A DNA stretch of 64,000 bases from Ehrlichia sp028752135 (GCA_028752135.1 CP082782.1:124001-188000), one strand, 5' to 3'; numbered from the stretch's first letter, positions 1-10,065 are shown. Numbers and translations are program-made. The notes: generated by a model from the sequence alone, not told the origin.

Positions 1-793
1 TATAGTTATTACTATGTTTATTTCAAACTAACAAAAAACTATTCATAGGATAAATAGAATATCCAGAAGGTTAACTACCATAACACTTCAGTACCATAAA
101 ACAATTTGAATGAACACATCTAATTGTCCAAAACAAATCCACATTTACTTCAATATATCAACACAACAAACAATACTGAGCTAAAATTAATTACAATAAA
201 TTATGAAGTACAATGACATAAGTTCTTCCAAATTAACACATCAGATATAGTATTATATCAATTACTATAAAGTAGTTTTCCTTGATTACTTTCCTAATAC
301 TTTTTTATCTTATTATAGAAAACCATTAAGTGATAACTAAACTCAAAAACATAGAATATTCAGAAAGTTTATTTGCTATGATTACTTCTGAATCTATAAA
401 ATAGTTAAAACAGAAAAATGACTCTTTACTTGAATTTTTTCAGAAATAATCAGATCATATTTAATATTGCTGTGATCTTCAATCCCTAATAAATCAACAA
501 TAAATCCTGTTATACTTGCACAACACATTATGTACTTGTACTGACATTAATCCTCCTAAACAGGATAAGAAAACATTACAATAATTACTACTAAATAATT
601 AATGCACATTTTTACATACCTTTTCTTCTAATCTACTAAAATATTATATTTATGCATAATGCTAAACTAACCCAATAATTATCCAATACCTAATTAACTA
701 AACTATTGAACAATACTATTTTTAGACCCTTAATGATAAACAATTAGCTCTACAAGATTTACTTAACTCAATACAAAAAAATGTTTTACGTAC
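1..793. other. gene-free stretch downstream of polA
   Basis: No plausible reading frame or RNA gene is seen. The sequence is AT-rich with more C than G on the + strand, as in the other gaps left of the origin. No clear terminator hairpin follows the polA stop. Confidence 0.5.
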
Positions 794-3415
794 TTACATG
801 TTAACTGAATTTACAACTCTATACTTATCATATTCTATCAAATCAGCCCAGTTATCTCCTATACTTACATCAACTTTTAACGGTATAGATAATTCAACTA
901 TACCTTCCATAACTTCTTTTATCATTTTTATTGCACTATCCACATACTCTTCTGGTATTTCAAACAGTAACTCATCATGCACTTGAAGTATAATAGACCC
1001 ATGCTTTAATTTATCGAATAAATGTATCATAGACATTTTGATTATATCAGCTGATGTACCTTGTAAAGGAGCATTAATAGCTGCCCTCTCTGAAAAATTT
1101 TTAGCTGTAGCATTACTACTATTTATATCCTTTATAAAACATTTTCTCCCAAAAATAGTCCTAGTATAACCATAAGTTTTTGCATAATTTTTTATATCTT
1201 CCATATAAGACTGAATCTCTGGATAAGATTTAAAATAGCTGTCAATATACGCAATCGCTTCTGACCTACTTATACCAAGTTGCTTAGCTAAACCAAATGC
1301 ACTCATACCGTAAATTATACCAAAATTTATTGATTTCGCTTTTCTTCTTAAGTTTTTATCTAAATCTTGAGAACCAAATATTTGTTTTGCTGTTATTAAA
1401 TGTATATCCTGGTTTAAAGAGAATGCATTTTTAAATGCTTGTACATTAGCAATATGCGCCATTATGCGTAACTCTATTTGTGAATAATCAGCAGAAACTA
1501 ATTTAAAACCTTTTTTAGCAACAAATGCTCTTCTGATAGCATTACCTTCTTCACTCCTAATTGGAATATTTTGTAAGTTTGGATTACTTGAACTTAACCT
1601 ACCAGTAGCAGTTGATACCATGGAGTAAAAAGTATGTACTCTCCCACTATTATCATCTATTTGTTTTACTAAAGCATCAGTATAGGTACTTTTTAATTTT
1701 GTAAAATGACGCCACTTTAATATTTGATCAGCAATTTCAATTCCATTAGTTGCAAGTTCATTTAAAACTTCTGCATCTGTACTATAATTACCTGAACTTA
1801 ATTTTCTACCCTTCTTTATACCCATTCTATCAAACAATATACTTCCTAATTGTTTTGAAGATGCTATATTAAATTCTGTACCTGAAAGTTCATATATTTT
1901 ATTCTCCAATATGCTAATTTCTTCCAAGAAAGTAGACGATAACATCTCTAAAATGTTAACATTAACTAACATTCCTATTTTTTCTACTTGATCTAAAACA
2001 TTTATCAATGGCTTTTCAAACCTCTCATAAATAGTATAGAGCTGATTCTTAAATAAATTTTTCCTTAGTATATCATGTAGCAATAATAAAGTTGGAGCAG
2101 CTATACCCAGCTTAGCAATGCTGTGTTCAATATTATAATTAATTATATTTTGTAATGAATGATCATGTATACCTGCATTTAAGACATATGACATTATCAT
2201 AATATCATCAAAAGCTACAATATTAATATTAGGAATGACTTTTAATAAAGTTTTTACATCATATATTATTTTCAATACATAGCTTAGATTAAAAATAGGT
2301 TTAATAAGCTTTAATGCATCATTTACATGATCTCTATCAATATAAAATATAACATCTGCCCTATAAGATAACGATATATTATCAATAATATTACCATCAA
2401 TTTCTACATGCAGCGCTATTACTCCTTCATCCTTACAATTCTCAATAAACATTTTGAGTTTTTCTGCACAGTAAGGTACAACTTTACTGTCAGCAATAAC
2501 TTTATCATTATTATCAGTATTTAGGGTAGTACTAGAAAAACTAGAAGGAACATCAATCTTTAAAATTTTATTAATTTTGTTATTTAAAGACTGAAGTTCA
2601 TATTTTTTTAAAAATTTAGTTAATTCTTGTGCATCAGGACTTCGGAAAGTATATTTTTCTAGATTTACATCCATATCAATTGTATTACACAATGTTATTA
2701 ATTTACGAGATAATATTGCCTGATCCCCATATTGAATAATTGATTCACGACATCTATTTTTTTTAATTTCATGTGAATGCAGTAACAAATTATCTAATGA
2801 TCCAAAATCATTAAGCAATGTTGCTGCTGTTTTAACTCCAATGCCTGGTACTCCAGGTATATTATCTGATACATCACCAGTCAAAGATAAAAAATCTAAT
2901 AATTGCTCCGATGATACCCCAAATTTATTTTGTACATCTTCTTCTTCAATATACTTATTCTTTATAGGATCAAATATACAGATATTACTTTTTAAAAGTT
3001 GTAATAAATCTTTATCTGATGTAACAACTGTAACTTTAACATCATCAAGTTGGCTATAATTTCTACTCAAAGTTGCTATTACATCATCAGCTTCATATCC
3101 CATAATCTCCTCGTATGTTATATTAAAAGCATTAACAGCTTCTCTCAACAGTGGGAATTGCAATATTAAATCATCAGGAAGTTTAGGACGGTTACTTTTA
3201 TATTCTGGATATATATCATGACGAAAGTTTTTGCTACCAGTATCGAATACAATAACCAAATAATCTGTATTATGCTTCTCCAGATATTTAAAGAAGATAT
3301 TTATAAAACCATAAACTCCACCAACAGGGACTCCATAAGAAGTATTAAGACTAGGTAGTGCATAATATGCTCTAAAAAGCAATCCATAAGCATCTATAAT
3401 TGTAAGAACACGCAT
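794..3415 (-). CDS. polA: DNA polymerase I
   Basis: Gap-filling and Okazaki-fragment polymerase, 873 residues, close to the usual bacterial length. The N-terminal third is a 5'-3' exonuclease (FEN-like) domain, with DAYGLLFRAYYA at the start, GYEADDVIATL and the helix-hairpin-helix run SDNIPGVPGIG. The C-terminal half is a family A polymerase: motif A VSADYSQIELR, motif B RRKAKSINFGIIYG and motif C QVHDELLFE. The central 3'-5' exonuclease domain is degenerate: the acidic DxE of Exo I reads HVE, and the YxxxD of Exo III is not recognisable, although D residues remain at YDVKT and FDDIM. Proofreading is therefore probably lost (inference). The start chosen, MRVLTI, precedes the conserved DAYGLLFR directly. 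It is transcribed away from the repeat-protein gene on the other side. Confidence 0.97.
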   Translation of the reverse strand: MRVLTIIDAYGLLFRAYYALPSLNTSYGVPVGGVYGFINIFFKYLEKHNTDYLVIVFDTGSKNFRHDIYPEYKSNRPKLPDDLILQFPLLREAVNAFNITYEEIMGYEADDVIATLSRNYSQLDDVKVTVVTSDKDLLQLLKSNICIFDPIKNKYIEEEDVQNKFGVSSEQLLDFLSLTGDVSDNIPGVPGIGVKTAATLLNDFGSLDNLLLHSHEIKKNRCRESIIQYGDQAILSRKLITLCNTIDMDVNLEKYTFRSPDAQELTKFLKKYELQSLNNKINKILKIDVPSSFSSTTLNTDNNDKVIADSKVVPYCAEKLKMFIENCKDEGVIALHVEIDGNIIDNISLSYRADVIFYIDRDHVNDALKLIKPIFNLSYVLKIIYDVKTLLKVIPNINIVAFDDIMIMSYVLNAGIHDHSLQNIINYNIEHSIAKLGIAAPTLLLLHDILRKNLFKNQLYTIYERFEKPLINVLDQVEKIGMLVNVNILEMLSSTFLEEISILENKIYELSGTEFNIASSKQLGSILFDRMGIKKGRKLSSGNYSTDAEVLNELATNGIEIADQILKWRHFTKLKSTYTDALVKQIDDNSGRVHTFYSMVSTATGRLSSSNPNLQNIPIRSEEGNAIRRAFVAKKGFKLVSADYSQIELRIMAHIANVQAFKNAFSLNQDIHLITAKQIFGSQDLDKNLRRKAKSINFGIIYGMSAFGLAKQLGISRSEAIAYIDSYFKSYPEIQSYMEDIKNYAKTYGYTRTIFGRKCFIKDINSSNATAKNFSERAAINAPLQGTSADIIKMSMIHLFDKLKHGSIILQVHDELLFEIPEEYVDSAIKMIKEVMEGIVELSIPLKVDVSIGDNWADLIEYDKYRVVNSVNM

Positions 3416-3702
3416 TTACTGAGGGATATATAATGAAAATTTACTTCTATAAACTTTATATTATGAACAAACCTCCTTAATATAATTTCATAAAATAAGG
3501 TTTATAGCACCTTTTATAAATTTGGTATAGTAGAATTTCGATAAAAACAATAATCAATCACACTACAAACACCAAAAAAAACATATACAAAAAATAAGCA
3601 ACATAAATCTATTAAAGTAAAGCTTTTTGTACATTCAGATTATCTATTAATTAATAAAACAATATTATTATTTTCATTAAGTACAATCATAGGTATACTA
3701 AT

Positions 3703-5268
3703 ATGAAAAGTATTAAAAACAAATTATCAACCAATGAACAAAAAAATAGTAAACTAACAAAAACCACTAGAGGCAAGAGAAATACTCATAAAATAACTGC
3801 TCAGACGGCTAAAAGCAGATCAACTAAAACTAAATTGACCTCTAAAACTACACCTACAACTCAAGGCACATCAACAACCAGCGCTACATCTACTGGTACT
3901 ACATGGAACACCCAAACTCCAACAACTAGCACTACATCTACTGGCACTACACACACTGGTACTACATGGAATACCCAAACTCCAACAACAACCAGCACTA
4001 CATCTACTGGTACATGGAACTCTCACACTCCATCAACAACTGGAATTACATCTACTGGTGCTACATGGAACACTCAAACTCCAACAACAACCAGCACTAC
4101 ATCTACTGGTACATGGAACTCTCACACTCCATCAACAACTGGAACTACATCTACTGGCACTACATGGAACACTCAAACTCCAACAACAACTGGCACTACA
4201 CACACTGGTACTACATGGAACACTCAAACTCACACTCCAACAACAACTGACACTACACACACTGGTACTACATGGAATACCCAAACTCCAACAACAACCA
4301 GCACTACATCTACTGGTACATGGAACTCTCACACTCCATCAACAACTGGAATTACATCTACTGGTGCTACATGGAACACTCAAACTCCAACAACAACCAG
4401 CACTACATCTACTGGTACATGGAACTCTCACACTCCATCAACAACTGGAACTACATCTACTGGCACTACATGGAACACTCAAACTCCAACAACAACCAGC
4501 ACTACATCTACTGGTACATGGAACTCTCACACTCCAACAACAACTGGCACCACATCTACTGGCACTACATGGAACACTCAAACTCACACTCCAACAACAA
4601 CTGGAACTACACATACTGATACTACATGGAACACTCAAACTCCAACAACAACTGGAACTACACATACTGATACTACATGGAATACCCAAACTCCAACAAC
4701 AACTGGCACCACACACACTGGCACTACATGGAACACTCAAACTCACACTCCAACAACAACTGGCACCACACACACTGGCACTACATGGAACACTCAAACT
4801 CACACTCCAACAACAACTGGCACTACACACACTGATACTACATGGAATACTCAAACTCCAACAAACAGCACTACACCTACTGGTACATGGAATACCCAAA
4901 CTCCAACAACCAGCACCACATCTAATGGTACATGGAACTCTCACACTCCAACAACAACTGGCACTACATCTACTGGTACTACATGGAATACTCAAACTCC
5001 AACAACCAGTACTACATCTACCGGTAATACATGGAACACCCAAACTCACACTCCAACAACAACTGAAACTACATCAACATCACAAGAATCTACACAGAAT
5101 TTACAACAGGATATGCTTAATTCAATAAATCTCAGAAAAGTAGAATCTAATAGATCAGAAGAAGTGGCATATGAAGTCAGTACATCAGAAAGCGATTTTT
5201 CAAAAGCAAAACAACCTAGTTTTTTTAAAGATTTATGGTATTCATTAAAAGGATATTTTTCTCAATAA
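3703..5268 (+). CDS. Thr/Trp-rich tandem-repeat protein
   Basis: Not recognised as a named family; resembles Ehrlichia tandem-repeat proteins (TRPs) in architecture only. It has 521 residues in three parts. The N-terminus of about 60 residues is rich in Lys, Thr and Ser, with no signal peptide or membrane segment. The centre (about residues 65-455) is a repeat array of 23 units, each beginning Trp-Asn, in two alternating types: WNTQTP/WNTQTHTP and WNSHTP, each followed by a Thr/Ser/Gly linker such as TTTGTTHTGTT. Units are 15-19 residues, with one of 21. The C-terminus of about 60 residues is non-repetitive and charged, ending in an aromatic stretch (FFKDLWYSLKGYF). Thr dominates, so the array is probably extended and could be O-glycosylated (inference). 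Secretion as a type I or type IV effector, as known for other Ehrlichia TRPs, is possible but unproven. It stands alone between polA and argF. Confidence 0.85.
   Translation: MKSIKNKLSTNEQKNSKLTKTTRGKRNTHKITAQTAKSRSTKTKLTSKTTPTTQGTSTTSATSTGTTWNTQTPTTSTTSTGTTHTGTTWNTQTPTTTSTTSTGTWNSHTPSTTGITSTGATWNTQTPTTTSTTSTGTWNSHTPSTTGTTSTGTTWNTQTPTTTGTTHTGTTWNTQTHTPTTTDTTHTGTTWNTQTPTTTSTTSTGTWNSHTPSTTGITSTGATWNTQTPTTTSTTSTGTWNSHTPSTTGTTSTGTTWNTQTPTTTSTTSTGTWNSHTPTTTGTTSTGTTWNTQTHTPTTTGTTHTDTTWNTQTPTTTGTTHTDTTWNTQTPTTTGTTHTGTTWNTQTHTPTTTGTTHTGTTWNTQTHTPTTTGTTHTDTTWNTQTPTNSTTPTGTWNTQTPTTSTTSNGTWNSHTPTTTGTTSTGTTWNTQTPTTSTTSTGNTWNTQTHTPTTTETTSTSQESTQNLQQDMLNSINLRKVESNRSEEVAYEVSTSESDFSKAKQPSFFKDLWYSLKGYFSQ
3890..5075 (+). 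repeat. tandem repeat array, units of mostly 48, 51 or 57 bp
   Basis: Direct in-frame repeats inside the Thr/Trp-rich gene. Nearly every unit contains tacatggaa followed by ctcaaactcc or ctcacactcc and ends in acaacaact or similar. There are 23 units. Units are multiples of 3 bp, so copy-number change keeps the frame. The segment beginning at 3966 recurs, identical by eye for about 220 bp, beginning at 4272, an offset of 306 bp. This points to a recent block duplication within the array. Confidence 0.9.
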
Positions 5269-5488
5269 ATAAATCCTACTAATTTTTAGGTACAACTTTT
5301 TATCATTGATAACTAAATCTTGTGTATATATAAGCTTCTATATCATATGCTGATAGTCTGTAGGGTAAATGAGTATGGAATACTAAAGTATACACAAGTA
5401 AAAATTTTTCTATTATTGACATTAAATCCATTTTATGCTGAAATGCATCTTTCCTGATCATCTCATTTACACAAAAAGGCGTTTTTCA

Positions 5489-5596
5489 GTGAGTAAGTCA
5501 AAAGATAAGAAAAGCAAAAACTACATTCTTTTATTTCTACTAATAATCCTAGTAGTAATACTGTTTTTTACATCGATAATAAAAGTGAAATTCTAG
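5489..5596 (+). CDS. small single-pass membrane peptide, possibly CoxF-like
   Basis: A 35-residue reading frame starting at GTG: a Lys/Ser-rich head (MSKSKDKKSKN), one hydrophobic helix of about 18 residues (ILLFLLIILVVILFF), then a short TSIIKVKF tail. Basic head plus one helix ending in a T-x-I/V-K-like motif resembles the short CoxF-type cytochrome oxidase assembly peptides of alphaproteobacteria. That assignment is weak because no ctaB or ctaG gene lies beside it here. It ends 18 bp before the argF start on the same strand and may be translated with it. The alternative is a chance frame, but basic-then-hydrophobic order over the whole length argues for a gene. Confidence 0.5.
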   Translation: MSKSKDKKSKNYILLFLLIILVVILFFTSIIKVKF

Positions 5597-5614
5597 AATA
5601 GGTTATAAAATGTC

Positions 5615-6532
5615 ATGAATATACAACAACAAAATATTCATTCTTTCATAGATCTTAATTTGCATACAAAAGAAGAATTAAGAACAATTTTAAGCTATGG
5701 CATCACAATAAAAAAAAAATCTAACCAATATAGCAAACATCTACAAAGCAAAAATATAGCTTTAATATTCCTCCAACCATCTACTCGTACAAGAGTATCA
5801 TTTGAAGTAGGGATTAACCAATTAGGAGGAAGTGCTATCATTCTCAATGAAAAAGATACTCAATTAATAAGAGGAGAATCCATTTACGATACAGCTAAAG
5901 TTTTATCACGTTATGTTGACCTAATAGTGATAAGGATATTAGATCATAACTCCCTACTTGAACTAGATAAATATAGCACTGTCCCAGTAATTAATAGCCT
6001 TACACAACACAGCCATCCATGTCAAGTTTTAGCAGATATTATGACTTATGAAGAAAAAATGGGCCCTATAGAAAACTCTACAGTAAGTTGGATTGGTGAT
6101 TTCAATAACATGTTAGTATCTTGGATACATGCTGCAACAATATTAAATTTTAAATTGAATATTTCAACATTAGAATATTCGCAAGAGCTTGATTCACTAC
6201 TTAAGTGGGCAAAAGAAAAAGGAAATAACATAGTATACGATAAAGATCCTTATAACATTATTTCAGATGCAGATATAATAACTACAGATTCTTGGGTTTC
6301 AATGGGTTATGAAAATAATATAAAAACCGAATTTTTTAAATACCAAGTTAATACTGCCCTTCTAGAAAAAGCTAAACCTAACTATATGTTTTTACACTGT
6401 TTACCTGCACATAGAGGTGAAGAAGTTACATCTGAAATAATAGATGGAGCAAATTCATACATATTTGATGAAGCAGAAAATAGATTACATATCCAAAAAG
6501 CAATCCTGCTATGGTGCTTGAATTTATTATAA
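5615..6532 (+). CDS. argF: ornithine carbamoyltransferase
   Basis: Transfers the carbamoyl group from carbamoyl phosphate to ornithine to give citrulline in arginine synthesis; cytosolic trimer. 305 residues, normal length. The carbamoyl phosphate loop STRTR lies in QPSTRTRVSFEVG (about residue 53). HPCQ is seen in HSHPCQVLADIM, and the ornithine-site motif in FLHCLPAHRGEE near the C-terminus. The SMG loop of OTCases appears as DSWVSMGYE, which separates it from aspartate carbamoyltransferase. A run of nine A lies inside the gene without breaking the frame. The small membrane peptide at 5489 lies immediately upstream. Confidence 0.97.
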   Translation: MNIQQQNIHSFIDLNLHTKEELRTILSYGITIKKKSNQYSKHLQSKNIALIFLQPSTRTRVSFEVGINQLGGSAIILNEKDTQLIRGESIYDTAKVLSRYVDLIVIRILDHNSLLELDKYSTVPVINSLTQHSHPCQVLADIMTYEEKMGPIENSTVSWIGDFNNMLVSWIHAATILNFKLNISTLEYSQELDSLLKWAKEKGNNIVYDKDPYNIISDADIITTDSWVSMGYENNIKTEFFKYQVNTALLEKAKPNYMFLHCLPAHRGEEVTSEIIDGANSYIFDEAENRLHIQKAILLWCLNLL

Positions 6533-6955
6533 ATTTAATCTTAAAAAATTTCATCATAGCTAACCTATATAGATTACCAATTTCAAGTAATAAAATAGTT
6601 GAATTATACACCTCTAACAAAAATATACAGCAAAAGTCACAAACAAGTTATCTTTGTTTTGTCTATAGAAGCTACACCTATTTTATAATCTTATACTATT
6701 CCTTATTATTAACATCTAAATTTTTCAAATATTATTTCAGTATAAAAAATCTATGAAGTCATTGTTTTCAATATCTTCAATAAAGATATCCAAAGTATTA
6801 ATATTAACCCTAAAAAACATAAACAACAGCAACTAACTAAATTTCTAAATTAAAGGTTATATAAAATTCTATGTATAATAAGCTAGTAGTGCTTGCAGAA
6901 AAAAATGATATAAGTGTACAATTTCCATTTCGAGTGAAAAGGGACTCTCATTAAA
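6533..6955. other. gap between argF and recF
   Basis: About 420 bp without a supportable gene. An 81-codon frame starts inside the end of argF and runs to 6756, but it is low-complexity and I do not call it. A purine-rich AAAAGGGACTCTC just upstream of recF may include its ribosome site. Confidence 0.45.
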
Positions 6956-8074
6956 ATGTTTAATATAGAAAGATCTTATATAAGCAATTTAAGATTGATA
7001 AATTTCCGTAATTACTTAAATCTCGAAATAGACACTTCTAACAAATCAGTTGTACTACTAGGAAAAAATGGCACAGGAAAAACAAATATATTAGAATCTA
7101 TTTCACTACTATCAAAAGGTACTGGTATTAGAGGAGTCAATGCAGAAAATATGCAAAACAGCTCATCTAATTCTCCATGGAGTATTTCATATCAAATGCA
7201 TACACAAAATGGCATTTACCCAATTACCATTTCCAGGAATAATAATAAACGCTCTATATTGATTAGCAACAAAAGTCAAAATTATATTACATTACATAAA
7301 ATTACAAGCATAGTATGGTTAATTCCACAACTAGATCATATTTTTTTAAAATCACAAAGTGAAAGATTAAAATTTTTTGATAGAATAGCACATATTTTCG
7401 ATACTAAATATGCTTCATATATAATAAAATACAACAAAGCAAAACAAGAAAGAAGCAAACTATTACATAATAACTCAACAGATAATTTTTGGTTGTCTAG
7501 TCTTGAGAGTATCATTGCAGAAAACGGTATACATATTTCACGCGTACGTTTCAATGTTTTACAAATATTACAAGATACTTTATCTCAAAGTAGTATTTCA
7601 CATTCTTTTTTGAAAGCAATTATAAAAATTCAAAGTCAAGTATTCGATTTACTAACTCATGAAAATTCTATTGAAATCTACAAAGAACATTTAAAAAACA
7701 ACAGAATTAAAGATTCACTGAGTAATTTAGTAAATTTTGGAGTTCACAATGATAATTTTCAAATATTTCATTTAGAAAAAAACTTAATAGCTAATAATTG
7801 TTCAACAGGAGAGCAAAAAATTTTATTATTATCATTAATCTTATCATCTGTTTTAGCCAAACAAAACATTGGAGAATATCCTATACTTTTACTAGATGAT
7901 GTAATGTCCCATTTAGATGCATACCATCAAGAAAAATTATTAGAAACCATAATAGACATAAAATGTCAAATCTGGTTAACAGATATTGATCTTAGACAAC
8001 AGAACTTTACAAAGTATAAAGAACATTTCAAATTCTTTCACGTAATAAACAACACAGCAACATTACTACCATAA
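6956..8074 (+). CDS. recF: DNA replication and repair protein RecF
   Basis: SMC-like ATPase that helps load RecA at gaps through RecOR. 372 residues, usual size. Walker A is GKNGTGKT near residue 38, after the typical ISNLRLINFRNY beginning. The ABC signature region is STGEQKILLLSLIL and Walker B is PILLLDDVMSHLD, where D-D and the D-loop are intact. It is monocistronic as far as can be seen, with a long gene-free stretch on its 3' side, and is not beside dnaA/dnaN as in many bacteria. Confidence 0.95.
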   Translation: MFNIERSYISNLRLINFRNYLNLEIDTSNKSVVLLGKNGTGKTNILESISLLSKGTGIRGVNAENMQNSSSNSPWSISYQMHTQNGIYPITISRNNNKRSILISNKSQNYITLHKITSIVWLIPQLDHIFLKSQSERLKFFDRIAHIFDTKYASYIIKYNKAKQERSKLLHNNSTDNFWLSSLESIIAENGIHISRVRFNVLQILQDTLSQSSISHSFLKAIIKIQSQVFDLLTHENSIEIYKEHLKNNRIKDSLSNLVNFGVHNDNFQIFHLEKNLIANNCSTGEQKILLLSLILSSVLAKQNIGEYPILLLDDVMSHLDAYHQEKLLETIIDIKCQIWLTDIDLRQQNFTKYKEHFKFFHVINNTATLLP

Positions 8075-9254
8075 ACATCACTAAACTGCTAACTGTTAAT
8101 ATCAGTTTAAACTAATTGCTACATGTTTTACAATAACCTACATTATAGAAACTATATTACACAACTACAGGCAACATCATATAATTTTAACTATATGAAT
8201 AAGCAGCAGAAATTTAAACACAGCATTCATTATTACAAATTCATATTATGAAGTTTCTAACAATACTTTGAATTCATTCTTTAATTCCCTCCCAATACAA
8301 TTTAATGCTAACAATCCTCAATCTACCAAAACAAATAACACATACAAATTAATTTTTAACAACATTACGGTTAGCCACTGTGAAAAACCATTATTAAACT
8401 TTTTTATTTACTAGAATATTCCTTAATATAAAAATACTAACTTAAACTCTTATACTCATATATAAAATTTTTTTGAAATTGATTATAGCTTTACTTTTAC
8501 TACTAAAAGAGAATGTTATCTTTAATGTCAAACTATCAATAAAAAACACACATCCTAAGAAAAACTATTTTCACTACTAAGTCATTCCACATATGAGGGG
8601 TTTTTATTGTTACAAACACGGACATACTTATTCTTCCAGAAATAACATAACCATAATAATAATTGCATTGAAAGAACTATTAAATCTTGTAAATACCTAA
8701 ATATGTCAAAGTAATTGCTATATTAATGTACCATTTATAAACTTTAATATTATTCACCACACTATTCAAAACTAGCACTTTCTTTCACCTTTAACTACTT
8801 CACCCAACAGTGATTCAACATGACCTAAAAAAATTCTGAACTTTTAAAACAATATTCATTTCCACTTGCTTTCTTCAATACCATAATCGCCAATACATAA
8901 TTATGGACCTCATATATCAGAACATTTATTAACCTTTCCTCAACATATTCTATATGCTTAAAGTAATCAAAATTAACACCTTCTACATTCCCAGTCATAC
9001 ATTAATCTTTAAACGATATATAGAACTCCATTTAAAAAAATTGTTATAATTTAATCTATAACTAAATAAATTTTATTCATATACAGAGCTCACAACACGT
9101 ATATTATGATGATATACATATTGCACTTATTACTACAAATCACCTAAAAGCTAAAAATTTATAGAATAAACTAAGAATTTTAAGAAAATTTTCCGTAGAA
9201 TAAATCCTATCCTAAATATAAGAACATCTAGGCTATTACATAACTAATACAAAG
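8075..9254. other. 1.2 kb gene-free stretch
   Basis: No frame longer than about 60 codons and no RNA gene is recognised on either strand. The + strand is A- and C-rich: in 8101-8160 there are 10 C to 4 G by hand count. It may hold decayed genes too far gone to recognise by eye. Confidence 0.5.
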
Positions 9255-10040
9255 TTACAAAGTACTAAAATAACTTCTAATCTGTTTTAAATCTTCCCAA
9301 GCAACACGTTTCTGCATAGGTTGACGTAATAAGTATGAAGGATGAAATATAATACCTGTAGTAATACTATGCTGCAAAAACTGGTTATTATAAAAATGAA
9401 ACCTACCTCTAAGTCTAGATATAGGGTTTTTAGAATCAAGCATAGCATAACATGCCGTACTACCTACTAATACCAACATTTTAGGAGCAATCAGTGCAAT
9501 ATGTTTTTCTACAAAAGGTTTACACACAGCTATTTCAAAATCTGTTGGTCTTCTATTGCCAGGAGGACGCCAAAACACAGCATTACTAATGTACACAGTA
9601 GTTCTATCAAAACCTATCGCATTTAACATTTTATCAAGTAACATACCACTAGCACCACAAAATGGTATCCCTTTTAGATCTTCATTTGCACCTGGTGCTT
9701 CTCCTATCAACATCATTTTCGCAGAAGGATTACCATCAGAAAAAACAGTATTTGTTGCTAGATTTTTAAGATCACATCCATCAAAAGACTCAATAGCACT
9801 TTTTAACTCCTGCACAGTATTACACTGTTCAGCAAGACTCTGTGCCTTTAATAAATAGTATTCTTCTGTATTTTCTTTCATTCTTATTTTTTCCTTTATC
9901 ATACTACACTGCATATTACTACTCTGTGAGTATGGGCTTTTATCCTCTACTATATTATCACTATGCTTATCTTCTAACACAGAATCAACCCCATTTTCAT
10001 GATAAAATTTTAACATTTCAAGCAAGTCTAAATCATTCAC
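9255..10040 (-). CDS. uracil-DNA glycosylase, family 4
   Basis: Removes uracil from DNA in base-excision repair. 261 residues. The first 80 or so are poorly conserved. The glycosylase domain begins near residue 100 with LIGEAPGANED (the family 4/5 GEAPG motif), then GIPFCGASGMLLDKML, ISNAVFWRPPGNRRPT (Asn and PPGNR typical of family 4) and a late GIIFHPSYLLRQP with the HPS motif. Family 4 enzymes carry a 4Fe-4S cluster; Cys residues consistent with this lie in FCGAS, VCKPF and ACYAM. It follows def by 25 bp on the same strand, so the two are probably co-transcribed. Confidence 0.92.
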   Translation of the reverse strand: MNDLDLLEMLKFYHENGVDSVLEDKHSDNIVEDKSPYSQSSNMQCSMIKEKIRMKENTEEYYLLKAQSLAEQCNTVQELKSAIESFDGCDLKNLATNTVFSDGNPSAKMMLIGEAPGANEDLKGIPFCGASGMLLDKMLNAIGFDRTTVYISNAVFWRPPGNRRPTDFEIAVCKPFVEKHIALIAPKMLVLVGSTACYAMLDSKNPISRLRGRFHFYNNQFLQHSITTGIIFHPSYLLRQPMQKRVAWEDLKQIRSYFSTL

Positions 10041-10065
10041 TTACAAAACCTTACATTATTAACAA

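Noticed and set aside
4438..5049. 203-codon Cys/Ser-rich minus-strand frame
   Set aside because: It is the antisense image of the Thr/Trp repeats and has no independent start context.
3890..5075. Regular direct repeats that could suggest a CRISPR array
   Set aside because: No constant repeat with unique spacers; the units are contiguous, in frame and coding, and no cas genes are present.
6511..6756. 81-codon frame after argF
   Set aside because: Starts inside argF, low-complexity with no motif.
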